NCBI RefSeq assembly: GCF_000695625.1
Contig: NZ_JMQI01000079.1
Span: 186,001 to 250,000, forward strand
Length of the DNA stretch: 64,000 bases
DNA from: Amycolatopsis rifamycinica
Lineage (GTDB): Bacteria > Actinomycetota > Actinomycetes > Mycobacteriales > Pseudonocardiaceae
Direction: 5' to 3'
Shown: positions 1-8,534 of the stretch, piece after piece
Position numbering within the stretch: position 1 is the stretch's first letter
How the letters are laid out: every line of letters begins with the position of its first letter
Position numbers and translations under genes: made by a program
The notes under the pieces: generated by a model
Database searches by the model: none
Seen by the model: the letters and a program-made list of their open reading frames with translations, nothing else
What the model was told of the DNA's origin: nothing

Positions 1-1390
1 CGAGCAGGTAGCGGACCAGCTGCGCGATCAGCACCCGCGAAAGCAGGTTCAGGTTGAACGGCGAGTGCAGGGCCGCCGTGATGATCGAGTTGCGCAGGTT
101 GAAGTACCGGTGCCACTCGTCCCAGTCCTTCATGTGGAAGTCCGCGTGCCACACGCCCGCGCCCGGCAGGGTGACGGTCGGGAAGCCGTGCGCGCGGGCC
201 CGGTAGGAGTACTCGGCGTCGTCCCACTGGAAGAAGAACGGCAGCGGGTAGCCGGTGGCCTGGACGACCTCGTAGGGGATCAGGCACGACCACCAGCCGT
301 TGTAGCCGGCGTCGAGGCGGCGCTCCTGGCGGTTCGGCTTCAGGGTCTCCTCGTCCACGCCGAGCAGGTCGGCGGTGGACAGCGAGTGCTCGACCGGCTG
401 GCCGGGCTCGAGCGTGTTGAGCCGCGCGTACTCGGCGCCGACGTGCAGCTGGTTCGGGTGGAACAGGTTGAGCATCTGGCCGCCGACGATGATCGGGTTG
501 GCGGCGCGGTTGGAGAACGCCGTCATCCGGATCACCAGGTCCGGCTCGAGCAGGACGTCGTCGTCCATGAACAGGACGTTCGCGTGCTCGGTCGCGGTGT
601 GCCCGGCGACCTCGAAGAGGCCGCGGGTGAAGCCGCCGGCGCCGCCGAGGTTCGGCTGCTTGATGTAGTGCAGCTTGTCGCCGAGGTCCTTGGCGACCTG
701 CTCGAAGCCGTCACGCGACTCGACGAGGTCGGTGCCCTGGTCGGCGACGTAGATGGCGTCGAGGGTCTCCAGCGAGGAGACGTCCGCGGCGAGGGCCTGG
801 AGGTTCTTCAGGCAGTCGTCGGCGCGGTTCATGGTGCAGATGGTCACCGCGGTCGGGCGGATCTTCTCCGGAGCGTCGACCGTCCAGCGGACCTGCTCGA
901 CGCGCAGCGTCTGGCCGCCCTCGGTCTCGAGGTCGAGCCAGAGCGCGCCGCCGTCGTAGAACTTGTCGAGCTTGCCGGTCAGCGACACCTTCGCCTGCTT
1001 GGCGTCCTTGACCTGCTCGGCGGCCACCACGCGGGGCTCGCCCTCGACGTCGGAGGCGCCCATGGAGAGCAGGCCGGTGCCGGTGACGACGGCCTCGACC
1101 GAGACCTCGGTCACCGTCGTCCAGCGCTGCCAGTAGCTGGCCGGGAACCGGCCGAAGTACGTGTTGCCCGACACCTTGGAGGCGGGCTCGAGGGAGATCG
1201 ACGCCCGTTCCCGCACGGCCGCGCCCCACTCGAGCTCGGCGTACAGGTCCTTGCTCACGATCGGCGCCGGGCCGGCGTAGAGCCCGCGCTGCGCCGTCAG
1301 GCGGCCCTGCGGAGTGTGCTCGGTGAACCGCGTCTCGGCGGCCGCGCCGGCTTCGGTGGTCGGCGCCGGGGTGGCTGTTTTACCGGGCAT
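1..1390 (-). CDS. glfT2: Galactofuranosyltransferase GlfT2 (3' end off window)
   Basis: This bifunctional UDP-Galf transferase polymerises the galactan of arabinogalactan on a polyprenyl-linked precursor at the inner membrane face. Only the first ~463 residues are present (the mycobacterial protein has ~637); the rest lies beyond the left edge. An N-terminal beta-rich region is followed by a GT2 (GT-A) domain. VLFMDDDVLLEPD carries the metal-binding DDD, and WDDAEYSYRARAHGFPTV, followed by a WHADFHMKDWDEWHRY segment, matches the catalytic Asp and His region of GlfT2. The ATG at 1390 lies 6 nt after the gtrA stop, with GAGGAAC as a likely ribosome site, so the two are probably one transcript. 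Identification is strong by motif and context. Confidence 0.93.
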   Translation of the reverse strand, partial: MPGKTATPAPTTEAGAAAETRFTEHTPQGRLTAQRGLYAGPAPIVSKDLYAELEWGAAVRERASISLEPASKVSGNTYFGRFPASYWQRWTTVTEVSVEAVVTGTGLLSMGASDVEGEPRVVAAEQVKDAKQAKVSLTGKLDKFYDGGALWLDLETEGGQTLRVEQVRWTVDAPEKIRPTAVTICTMNRADDCLKNLQALAADVSSLETLDAIYVADQGTDLVESRDGFEQVAKDLGDKLHYIKQPNLGGAGGFTRGLFEVAGHTATEHANVLFMDDDVLLEPDLVIRMTAFSNRAANPIIVGGQMLNLFHPNQLHVGAEYARLNTLEPGQPVEHSLSTADLLGVDEETLKPNRQERRLDAGYNGWWSCLIPYEVVQATGYPLPFFFQWDDAEYSYRARAHGFPTVTLPGAGVWHADFHMKDWDEWHRYFNLRNSIITAALHSPFNLNLLSRVLIAQLVRYLL

Positions 1391-1396
1391 GGTTCC

Positions 1397-1864
1397 TCAG
1401 TTCTCCTCAGTCGACGGCTCGCGGAAGACGACCCACTTGAGCATCACGAAATTGATCACGGTGGCGGTGGCCTGCGACACGGCCCAGCACAGGGTGTGCT
1501 GCCACGGGGACTCCGGCAGCACGTTCAGCATGAGCTGGTTCACCCCGACGGCGACGAAGAACGTCACGGTGTAGAGCAGGACGAACGAGCCCACCTGCGC
1601 CTTCCCGTCGCGGCGCCCGCCGGCGAAGGTGAACTTCCGGTTCAGGAAGAACGCCGTGGTCGTGCCCACGATGAAAGAGATAGCGCGGGCGATGTCGACC
1701 CACGGTGAGGTGGCCATCCCGGCCACCTGGGTCAGCAGCGTGTAGGTGCCCAGGTCGACGAGGGCGCAGAAGCCCCCGATGAGGGCGAAGCGGATGAGCT
1801 GGCCCAGCAGTCCCGGGGAGGACTGAGCAGCCGCTATGTCGGCTTGCGGATCGGTCGCCACCAC
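1397..1864 (-). CDS. GtrA-family membrane protein
   Basis: Small protein (155 aa) with four predicted membrane helices and the GtrA pattern: an early FALIGGFCALVDLGTYTLL segment and a later FLNRKFTF motif. GtrA proteins are proposed to move or organise polyprenyl-phosphate sugars. The M. tuberculosis relative Rv3789 sits beside dprE1 and has been linked to decaprenyl-phosphoryl-arabinose use or to recruiting arabinosyltransferases. Here it immediately precedes glfT2 and diverges from dprE1, the same arrangement. Two adjacent GTG codons (1864 and 1861) can start it. Confidence 0.88.
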   Translation of the reverse strand: MVATDPQADIAAAQSSPGLLGQLIRFALIGGFCALVDLGTYTLLTQVAGMATSPWVDIARAISFIVGTTTAFFLNRKFTFAGGRRDGKAQVGSFVLLYTVTFFVAVGVNQLMLNVLPESPWQHTLCWAVSQATATVINFVMLKWVVFREPSTEEN

Positions 1865-1989
1865 TGCATTACCTCGTTGCCTGAGTCATGGTCACCCGCG
1901 CGGGCGCTTGTGCCTTGATGCGCAAAGTGTAGAGATGAGCACTTCAGGGTCACGTCTCGGGCGTGGTTGGGCGTGGCTACCCTGGTCGG
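1865..1989. promoter_or_regulatory. Divergent promoter region, gtrA-glfT2 / dprE1-dprE2
   Basis: This 125-nt gap separates two divergently read operons of the same pathway, so it must hold the start signals for both. It contains a more AT-rich patch around 1905-1945. I could not pick out convincing -35/-10 pairs by eye; the location, not a motif, is the evidence. Confidence 0.5.
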
Positions 1990-3360
1990 GTGACCCAAGC
2001 ACCCAATACACAGCGTCGCACGCTCATGGGCTGGGCGCGGACCGCACCGACCATCGCCGACGTGCTGACCACCGCCGACGTGGAGGTGATCGCCCGCGCC
2101 GTGGCCCAGGCCGGTGAACGCGGCGTGATCGCCCGCGGCCTCGGCCGGTCCTACGGCGACCCGGCGCAGAACGCCGGCGGCCTCGTCGTCGATATGACAG
2201 CGCTCAACCGGATCCACTCGATCGACCCGGACACCGCGCTCGTCGACCTCGACGCCGGTGTCAGCCTCGACCAGCTGATGCGCGAGGCCCTGCCGTACGG
2301 CCTGTGGGTCCCGGTGCTGCCCGGCACGCGCCAGGTGACGATCGGCGGCGCGATCGCCAACGACATCCACGGCAAGAACCACCACAGCGCGGGCAGCTTC
2401 GGCAACCACGTCGTGTCGATGGACCTCATCACCGCCGACGGGCAGATCCGCACGCTGACCCCGGAGGGCCCGGACGCCGAGCTGTTCTGGGCGACCGTGG
2501 CCGGCATCGGCCTCACCGGCATCATCGTCCGGGCCAAGATCCGGATGACGAAGACCGAGACCGCGTACTTCATCGCGGACAACGAGCGCACGAACAACCT
2601 CGACGAGACGCTCGAGCTGGTCAGCAACGGCTCCGACGACAACTACACGTACTCGTCGGCGTGGTTCGACACGATCTCCACCGGCTCGAAGCTCGGCCGC
2701 GCCGCCTTCGGCCGCGGCTCGCTCGCGAAGCTGGACGAACTGCCGCCGAAGCTGCGCGCGAACCCGCTGAAGTTCGACGCCCCGCAGCTGGCGACGCTGC
2801 CGGACATCTTCCCGAACGGCCTGGCCAACAAGCTGACCTTCGGGGCCATCGGCGAGCTGTACTACCGCAAGACGCCGAAGGCGGCCCGCGGCGTCATCCA
2901 GAACCTGACGGCCTTCTACCACCCGCTCGACATGTTCGGCGAGTGGAACCGGGCCTACGGCTCGAAGGGCTTCCTCCAGTACCAGTTCTCGACCCCGCTG
3001 AACGCGCACGAGCCGCTGCGGAACATCGTCCGGAAGATCGCCGAGTCGGGGCACGTGTCCTTCCTCAACGTCTTCAAGCGCATGGGCGAGGGCAACGCGG
3101 CGCCGCTGTCGTTCCCGCACCCGGGCTGGATGGTTTGCGTCGACTTCCCGATCAAGGACGGCCTGAGCCGGTTCTGCCAGGAACTCGACGAAGACGTCCT
3201 GGCGCTGGGCGGGCGGCTGTACACCGCGAAGGACTCGCGCACCTCGCCCGAGACGTTCGCGAAGATGTACCCGCGGCTCGAAGAATGGCGCAAGGTGCGC
3301 GCTTCCATCGACCCCGAAGGCGTTTTCGCCTCTGACATGAGCCGGAGGCTCGAACTGTGA
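1990..3360 (+). CDS. dprE1: Decaprenylphosphoryl-beta-D-ribose 2'-oxidase DprE1
   Basis: FAD-dependent oxidase of the VAO family that oxidises decaprenylphosphoryl-ribose to the 2'-keto intermediate, the first half of the epimerisation giving DPA, the only arabinose donor for arabinan. The FAD domain shows ARGLGRSYGD, PVLPGTRQVTIGGAIAND and IHGKNHHSAGSFGNHV; the C-terminal half has FYHPLDMFGEWNRAYG and GWMVCVDFPIKDG. The Cys in the last motif (codon 3136-3138) aligns with Cys387 of M. tuberculosis DprE1, the residue modified by benzothiazinones. The reading frame is open from 1963; I prefer the GTG at 1990 (MTQAPNTQ), giving 456 aa, close to the family length. The stop overlaps dprE2. Confidence 0.95.
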   Translation: MTQAPNTQRRTLMGWARTAPTIADVLTTADVEVIARAVAQAGERGVIARGLGRSYGDPAQNAGGLVVDMTALNRIHSIDPDTALVDLDAGVSLDQLMREALPYGLWVPVLPGTRQVTIGGAIANDIHGKNHHSAGSFGNHVVSMDLITADGQIRTLTPEGPDAELFWATVAGIGLTGIIVRAKIRMTKTETAYFIADNERTNNLDETLELVSNGSDDNYTYSSAWFDTISTGSKLGRAAFGRGSLAKLDELPPKLRANPLKFDAPQLATLPDIFPNGLANKLTFGAIGELYYRKTPKAARGVIQNLTAFYHPLDMFGEWNRAYGSKGFLQYQFSTPLNAHEPLRNIVRKIAESGHVSFLNVFKRMGEGNAAPLSFPHPGWMVCVDFPIKDGLSRFCQELDEDVLALGGRLYTAKDSRTSPETFAKMYPRLEEWRKVRASIDPEGVFASDMSRRLEL

Positions 3361-4112
3361 TCGACGCGGTGGGCAACCCCCAGTCCCTGCTCCTGCTCGG
3401 CGGCACGTCCGACATCGCGCTGGCGATCGCCGAGAAGTACCTGGCCGAGAAGCCGCTGCGGGTCGTGCTGGCCGCCCGGCCGTCGCCGCGGCTCGACGCG
3501 GCCGCCCAGCGCCTGAAGGACCGCGGCGCCGAGGTCTCCACCGTGGACTTCGACGCCAAGGACACGGCGTCGCACCCCGGCGTGCTGGACAAGGCGTTCG
3601 AGGCCGGTGACATCGACGTCGCGGTCGTGGCGTTCGGCCTGCTCGGCGACCCCGAAGAGGTCTGGCAGGACCACGCCAAGGCCGTCGAGCTGGCCACCGT
3701 GAACTACACGGCGGCGGTGTCGGTGGGCGTCGCGCTGTCGGAGAAGCTCAAGACCCAGGGCCACGGCACGGTGATCGCACTGTCGTCGGTGGCGGGCGAG
3801 CGCGTCCGCCGGTCCAACTTCGTCTACGGCTCGACGAAGGCCGGTTTCGACGGCTTCTACCTGGGCCTCGGCGAGGCGCTCGCGCCGTTCGGGGTGAAGG
3901 TGACGGTCGTCCGCCCTGGCCACGTCAAGACGAAGATGACCGAGGGCCTGAAGGACGCTCCGCTGGCGCAGACGGCCGAGCAGGTGGCCGAGACCGCCGT
4001 CGGCGCGGCCCGCGCGGGCAAGGACCTGGTGTGGGCGCCCGCGCAGTTCCGCCTGGTGATGTCGGCGCTGCGGCACGTGCCGCGGCCGATCTTCCGGAAG
4101 CTGCCGATCTGA
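3357..4112 (+). CDS. dprE2: Decaprenylphosphoryl-2-keto-erythro-pentose reductase DprE2
   Basis: Short-chain dehydrogenase/reductase (251 aa) that reduces the DprE1 product to decaprenylphosphoryl-arabinose. The N-terminal nucleotide-binding loop reads LLLGGTSDIALAIA, a DprE2-type variant of the glycine motif. The active site is Ser (ALSSVAGER) with YGSTKAGFD (Tyr and Lys). The GTG start overlaps the dprE1 stop as GTGA, so the two are translationally coupled, fitting enzymes that act as a pair. Confidence 0.94.
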   Translation: MIDAVGNPQSLLLLGGTSDIALAIAEKYLAEKPLRVVLAARPSPRLDAAAQRLKDRGAEVSTVDFDAKDTASHPGVLDKAFEAGDIDVAVVAFGLLGDPEEVWQDHAKAVELATVNYTAAVSVGVALSEKLKTQGHGTVIALSSVAGERVRRSNFVYGSTKAGFDGFYLGLGEALAPFGVKVTVVRPGHVKTKMTEGLKDAPLAQTAEQVAETAVGAARAGKDLVWAPAQFRLVMSALRHVPRPIFRKLPI

Positions 4113-5380
4113 ACCTCTCCGCCCCCCTCGGCGCGGCGACCCAGGCCCGGCCGTACCTGCGCCCCGGCGAACCGCCGCGGTGGGCGGCGTACGGCCGGGT
4201 TCTCGCGTTCGACGTCCGCGGCCTGACGCCGGAGGGGCAGCCGGACAAGAGCCTGCTGCGCAAACTGGGTTCGGGCGTGGCCGGATTCGCGGGTGACGTC
4301 GTCCTCGAGGCGATCGCGGGCGGGGACGACAGTGGCTCCGGCAAGCCACCGCCTCCGCAGGTGATCGCCTTCGGCGACCGCGCGGGTGTGCTGGCGCACG
4401 AGTTCCTGCGCGGGATCCCGCCGCGCGCCGCGATCCAGCGGCTCTGGGTGCTGACCCCGGCGCGGCTGCTGGTGCTCGACGCGCCGGTGCCGCCGCCCGA
4501 ACCCGCGCCCGAGCCGGAAAAGTCGTTGCTGGGCAAGGCGGTCGGCTTCGGCCGCGGCGTCGCGAAGTTCGGCAAGGACGTCGCCGGAATCCTCACCGAT
4601 CGCACGAAGACCTACGGGGAGAACCGCGAGGGCGAACCGATCGGGCTGCGGGAGTTCACCCCGGTGGCCGAGCTCCCCGGCCCGCGGATCGCGCGGGTGG
4701 ACCGGGCGAAGCGCGGCCGCGAACCGGTGCTGCGGGTGTCCCTTGTGGATGGTTCCGCCTTCGACTTCCTCGAGGAGCGGACCGGGGCGGACCTCGCGGT
4801 CAGGACGGCGACGAAGGTCGACGAGATCATCGAGCGCGAGTACCGCGGGCACTGGCTGCGTCCCGGGGAGGTGCTGCGGCTGGGGTGCGCGCCCCACCAC
4901 GCGCACGTCGGGCTGCGGCTCGGCGGCGTCCGGCACGCGCCGTACGTGCCCGCGCGCGAGGTGCCGAAGGTGACCGGCGGCCCACCGCGCTGGCCGCTCC
5001 CCACCAACGCCGTCCCGGACGAGGACTGGGCCGACGACCCGGCGCTGGGCTACTGGGCCACCGCCGACGACCCGGCCCAGGTCGCCGTCCGGCTGGCCGA
5101 CCACTTCGCCGGCGGCGCCGGCCACGCCCGGCTCACCTGGACGAACCAGCGCCTCGCCGTCGTCTACCCGACGAGCCACCTGGACGGCGGCACCGGCGGG
5201 CCGTTCACGACGGCGGAGGAGTTCGACGCGCGGGTGGTCGCCCGGCTGGACGCGGTACCCGGCGGGCCCAGCTTCCCGCCGTCCCCGTCGATCCGGTTCG
5301 GCTTCGCGGACGGCTCGGCCGTGTTCCTGCGCGACGCGCTCGCGGCCACGAAAGTGCCACGCGCGCTGTCACGGGCCTGA
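4031..5380 (+). CDS. Conserved protein of unknown function after dprE2
   Basis: I do not recognise this protein. It is soluble-looking, with no signal peptide or membrane segment. A Pro-rich linker (PVPPPEPAPEPEKS) joins an N-terminal ~150 residues to a longer C-terminal part with Trp-rich stretches. The start is uncertain. The GTG at 4031 overlaps dprE2 by 82 nt. The only other in-frame option before the conserved-looking body (YLRPGEPPRWAAYGRVLAF) is a CTG at 4109, which would overlap the dprE2 stop as CTGA, the same geometry as its neighbours. It appears to be the third gene of the dprE operon and ends 11 nt from a convergent gene. A role in arabinan metabolism is only suggested by position. 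Confidence 0.7.
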   Translation: MGARAVPPGDVGAAARAAADLPEAADLNLSAPLGAATQARPYLRPGEPPRWAAYGRVLAFDVRGLTPEGQPDKSLLRKLGSGVAGFAGDVVLEAIAGGDDSGSGKPPPPQVIAFGDRAGVLAHEFLRGIPPRAAIQRLWVLTPARLLVLDAPVPPPEPAPEPEKSLLGKAVGFGRGVAKFGKDVAGILTDRTKTYGENREGEPIGLREFTPVAELPGPRIARVDRAKRGREPVLRVSLVDGSAFDFLEERTGADLAVRTATKVDEIIEREYRGHWLRPGEVLRLGCAPHHAHVGLRLGGVRHAPYVPAREVPKVTGGPPRWPLPTNAVPDEDWADDPALGYWATADDPAQVAVRLADHFAGGAGHARLTWTNQRLAVVYPTSHLDGGTGGPFTTAEEFDARVVARLDAVPGGPSFPPSPSIRFGFADGSAVFLRDALAATKVPRALSRA

Positions 5381-5391
5381 AGCGCTCAGCG

Positions 5392-6906
5392 TCACCCCGC
5401 GGCGTGGGCCGGCACCAGGTAGAGGTTCTGGCCGCCCACCCACGGTGAGTCGATGTGCCAGCTCGCCAGCGCCGCCCGGGGCGGGGCGCGGCGGGTGGTC
5501 GCCAGGACCAGGTCCGGGCTGGCCGGGGCCACGCTGTGGTCGAAGTTGTGGAAGTTGGCCTCCAGCAACGCCCGGCCCAGGTCGCCGCTGAGGCGCTTCG
5601 TCTCGGCGATGGCCGGGTCGACCGCGCCGCGGTCGGAGAACTCGTCGACCAGCTCGCAGTCGCACGCGTACGCCAGTGCGCCGACTTCGCCCGCCGTCTC
5701 GACTTTGCGGCCGTGGGCGAGCGCCGCCAGCTCGTGGCCGATCTCGCGGTACTCCATGGTCGAGGCGTGGTTGCTGGTGATCGGCGCGAACTGGCGCGGC
5801 AGACCCGGCAGCGCGTACACCGCGGCGCTCGCCGCGAGGGCCGCGCCGGCCAGTGTCCACGTCGCTCGGCGCATCCGGGCCGGGACCGCCGACGCGCAGG
5901 CCGCGAGGAAGATCGTCGCGCCGATGATGCTCGGCGCGTAGTACCAGTGGTACGGCGGCACACCCAGCCGGCTGTACGCGAGGTAGTGCAGGGCACCCGC
6001 GACGGCGAGCGCCGCGAACGGCGTCAGCCGGCGAGCCGTGTCGGAGCCGCGGCGGTACTGGACGAGCCAGGCCGCGCCGGCCAGGGCCGCCAGCAGCAGC
6101 GGCAGGAACGACAGCGTCGCCGCGGCCGGGAAGTTGCGCCAGTACAGCAGCGGGCCGTTGGCGAAGCTGAACGGTCCCCACGACTGCTGGCTGATCTTGA
6201 TGACGAGCGTGTCCGGCACGGCCGAGCCGAGCACCACCCAGCTGAACCCGAACCAGGGCAGCGTGACGGCGAGCGCCGCGAAGGCCGTCCGCCAGATCCC
6301 GGTCCAGAACTCGCGGCGGGCGGCGAACAGCACCGCGGCGATCAGCAGCAGGTCGATCCGGACGAGCGCGAGCAGCCCGATCACCACGCCCAGCCACCCC
6401 GGCCGCCGCTCCCCGGCGTGGACCAGCGTCCACACGACGCCGGTGGCGCCGAGCGCCACCTCCAGCCCGATCGAGGACAGCAGCAGCGGGTTGACCAGCA
6501 GCAACGCGAACGTCAGCGGGGCGAACGCCGCCGGCAGGCCGGTGCGCTCGCCGAGGCGGCGCAGGCCCAGCACGAGCAGCACCTGCGCGGCGACGAACAC
6601 GACGCCGGCGGCCAGCACGGCGTCGCGCACGACGAACGTGACCGCGCCGAGGGCCAGGACGTTCAGCGGGGACGTCGCGGTGTTCGCCGTCCCCTGCTCG
6701 ATCAGGCCCCAGTGGCCGTGGAAGGCGAGGTTCTTCGCGTAGGACAGCGTGATGTAGGTGTCATCGATGAGATGGCTGCTGACCAGGGCGAACACCAGAG
6801 CGGAGGCGGCCGCGGCGCCTGCGGGCAGGGCCCACGAGCGGGGGACGGGGACGGCCACCGGCAGCGCGCGGGCGGCGTGGGGAAGTTCTGCGGAGGCGCT
6901 TCGCAT
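5392..6906 (-). CDS. AftB-like polytopic glycosyltransferase (GT-C type)
   Basis: Integral membrane protein (504 aa from the ATG at 6906) with about ten hydrophobic segments. The first periplasmic loop holds the acidic motif typical of GT-C enzymes, LIDDTYITLSYAKNLAFHG, followed by GTANTATSPLN. This resembles AftB, the terminal beta-1,2-arabinofuranosyltransferase that uses decaprenylphosphoryl-arabinose. Downstream of glf-PAP2-ubiA, it also sits where aftB lies in the mycobacterial cluster. The frame stays open to 6972, but the ATG at 6906 precedes the basic/hydrophobic N-terminus. Function as an arabinosyltransferase is inferred; donor and linkage cannot be read from sequence. Confidence 0.75.
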   Translation of the reverse strand: MRSASAELPHAARALPVAVPVPRSWALPAGAAAASALVFALVSSHLIDDTYITLSYAKNLAFHGHWGLIEQGTANTATSPLNVLALGAVTFVVRDAVLAAGVVFVAAQVLLVLGLRRLGERTGLPAAFAPLTFALLLVNPLLLSSIGLEVALGATGVVWTLVHAGERRPGWLGVVIGLLALVRIDLLLIAAVLFAARREFWTGIWRTAFAALAVTLPWFGFSWVVLGSAVPDTLVIKISQQSWGPFSFANGPLLYWRNFPAAATLSFLPLLLAALAGAAWLVQYRRGSDTARRLTPFAALAVAGALHYLAYSRLGVPPYHWYYAPSIIGATIFLAACASAVPARMRRATWTLAGAALAASAAVYALPGLPRQFAPITSNHASTMEYREIGHELAALAHGRKVETAGEVGALAYACDCELVDEFSDRGAVDPAIAETKRLSGDLGRALLEANFHNFDHSVAPASPDLVLATTRRAPPRAALASWHIDSPWVGGQNLYLVPAHAAG

Positions 6907-6981
6907 CCGGGCCACCGTACCCCGCCCGTGATGCTTCTGTGATCTGAGCGGGGTACGGGTGGCCGAGGCCACAGTGGCGGA

Positions 6982-7461
6982 TCAGATCCCGTCGCCGGTA
7001 CCGGGGCCGGCGTTGCCGCGGCCGCCGAAACCGGGTCCGCGCCCGTTGAAGCCCTGGTTGGGGCCCTCGTACTGGCGGTGGATGCCGGGACGGCCGTCGC
7101 GCGGGCCGTGGTGGCTCGCGGCGGCGATCCCGCCGACGATGCCGGCACCGACGAGCATGCCGAGCACGCCGACGCCGACCAGCTGGGTGGCCCGGTGGCC
7201 GACGAACCGCCGGAACCCACCGGCCGGCCGCGGGGCCGTCTGGGTCGGCCCCCAGTTGCCGTAGGGCGGCCCCGCGGCAGGCTGGGAAGGCGGCGGCTGC
7301 TGGCCGTGGACGGCGGTCTGTTCCGCCGGGGCGCCACCGGGGACAGCCGGCTCCGCCGCGGCCGCGCCACTTTCACGTGAAAGTGGCGGCTCGGAAGCGG
7401 CACTTTCACGTGAAAGTGGCGGCTCGGCGGAGGTCTGCTCCTCGCGCGGCTGGTCGTTCAT
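6982..7461 (-). CDS. Small single-pass membrane protein with repeat insert
   Basis: A 159-aa protein of unknown function, with ATG at 7461 after GGAGCGAGC. An acidic/Pro-rich cytoplasmic-type N-terminus is followed by one hydrophobic segment (QLVGVGVLGMLVGAGIVGGIAAA) and a Gly/Asn/Pro-rich tail. Residues ~14-32 consist of two copies of an 11-residue unit (PPLSRES plus spacer), encoded by two 18-bp DNA palindromes. This looks like a repeat element that landed in a tolerant, low-complexity stretch. It lies between ubiA and the AftB-like gene, probably in their transcript. No function is proposed. Confidence 0.7.
   Translation of the reverse strand: MNDQPREEQTSAEPPLSRESAASEPPLSRESGAAAAEPAVPGGAPAEQTAVHGQQPPPSQPAAGPPYGNWGPTQTAPRPAGGFRRFVGHRATQLVGVGVLGMLVGAGIVGGIAAASHHGPRDGRPGIHRQYEGPNQGFNGRGPGFGGRGNAGPGTGDGI
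7365..7427. repeat. Tandem 33-bp repeat of an 18-bp palindrome
   Basis: CACTTTCACGTGAAAGTG occurs perfectly at 7368-7385 and 7401-7418, each followed by GCGGCTCGG. The unit period is 33 bp. The first copy extends to a 24-bp perfect palindrome (7365-7388). Both copies are in frame inside a coding region. Confidence 0.9.
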
Positions 7462-7568
7462 GCTCGCTCCTGTGGTCACGGGGACGGGCGCAGTGCCCGC
7501 CCCCACCACCTCAGGGTGCGCCGGTCAGCTGTGCGTGACCTGTAGCGAAGCTGTCGATCCGCAATGAG

Positions 7569-8534
7569 TCACAGGTAGAACGCCAGGAACAGCGTGATCA
7601 CCCAGGTCGCGCCGAGCACCTGCAGGATGCGGTCCTTGAGCGCGATCTCCTCGGGCTCGCCCGCGATGCCGCCGTCGACGTCGACCGCGTAGCGCAGCAC
7701 CGCCACCAGGAACGGGACCATCGAGATGAGCGCCCACACCGAGTTGTGCTCGGTCTGGCGGATCTCGAACGCCCACAGGCAGTACGACATGATCAGGATC
7801 GCCGCCGACGTCGCCCAGACGAACCGCAGGTAGCTGGCCGAGTACTTCTTCAGTGACGAGCGGATCTTCGCGCCGGTGCGCTCGAAGAGCATGATCTCCG
7901 CGTAGCGCTTGCCGGCCACCATGAACAGCGAACCGAACGCCGTGACCAGCAGGAACCACTGCGAAAGCGCGATGCCGCCCGCGACACCGCCGGCGATCGA
8001 GCGCATCAGGAAGCCCGAGCCGACGATGGCCAGGTCGACCACCGGCTGGTGCTTGAGGCCGAAGCAGTAGCCGAGCTGGACGGCTTCGTAGACGCCCAGC
8101 ACCACGGCGAGCTGCCAGCTCGCCGCGAACGACACGCCGAGGCCGGCCAGGAAGAACACGACCGCGGCCCCGTACGCGACGGGAACCGGCACGATCCCGG
8201 CCGCGATCGGCCGGTTGCGCTTGGTCGGGTGGGCGCGGTCGGCCTCGACGTCGATGGCGTCGTTGATGAGGTAGACCGAGCTCGCCACCAGCGAGAAGGC
8301 CACGAAGGCGATGATCGCGTCGATCAGGAGACCGGTGCGGTCGGTCGACTTCGAGAACGCGAAGAACGGGGCCGCGAAGACCAGGACGTTCTTCACCCAC
8401 TGCCGCGGCCGCGCCGTCTTGATGACGCCGCCGACCAGGCCCAACGGGCCACGTGACGCTGCCGCCGGGGTCACCGGAGCCTCAGGAGTCACGGCAGTTT
8501 CGTCGCTGTTGCGCTGCTCGGTCGTCTCGCTCAT
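7569..8534 (-). CDS. ubiA: Decaprenyl-phosphate phosphoribosyltransferase (UbiA family)
   Basis: Polytopic prenyltransferase-superfamily enzyme (321 aa) that joins PRPP to decaprenyl phosphate, giving decaprenylphosphoryl-5-phosphoribose, the committed step to DPA. The first Asp-rich motif, NDAIDVEADRAHPTKRNRP, is at residues ~91-109, in the form typical of Rv3806c-like enzymes. A Ser/Thr/Pro-rich N-terminal extension of ~30 residues precedes the core. Its start overlaps the stop of the upstream PAP2 gene by 4 nt, so glf-PAP2-ubiA read as one operon supplying both Galf and DPA. Confidence 0.94.
   Translation of the reverse strand: MSETTEQRNSDETAVTPEAPVTPAAASRGPLGLVGGVIKTARPRQWVKNVLVFAAPFFAFSKSTDRTGLLIDAIIAFVAFSLVASSVYLINDAIDVEADRAHPTKRNRPIAAGIVPVPVAYGAAVVFFLAGLGVSFAASWQLAVVLGVYEAVQLGYCFGLKHQPVVDLAIVGSGFLMRSIAGGVAGGIALSQWFLLVTAFGSLFMVAGKRYAEIMLFERTGAKIRSSLKKYSASYLRFVWATSAAILIMSYCLWAFEIRQTEHNSVWALISMVPFLVAVLRYAVDVDGGIAGEPEEIALKDRILQVLGATWVITLFLAFYL

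Noticed and set aside
65..1708. 547-aa plus-strand open frame over the left end
   Set aside because: Low-complexity Val/Arg/Leu/Gly translation typical of an antisense frame in high-GC DNA; the minus strand here encodes GlfT2 and GtrA with clear motifs.
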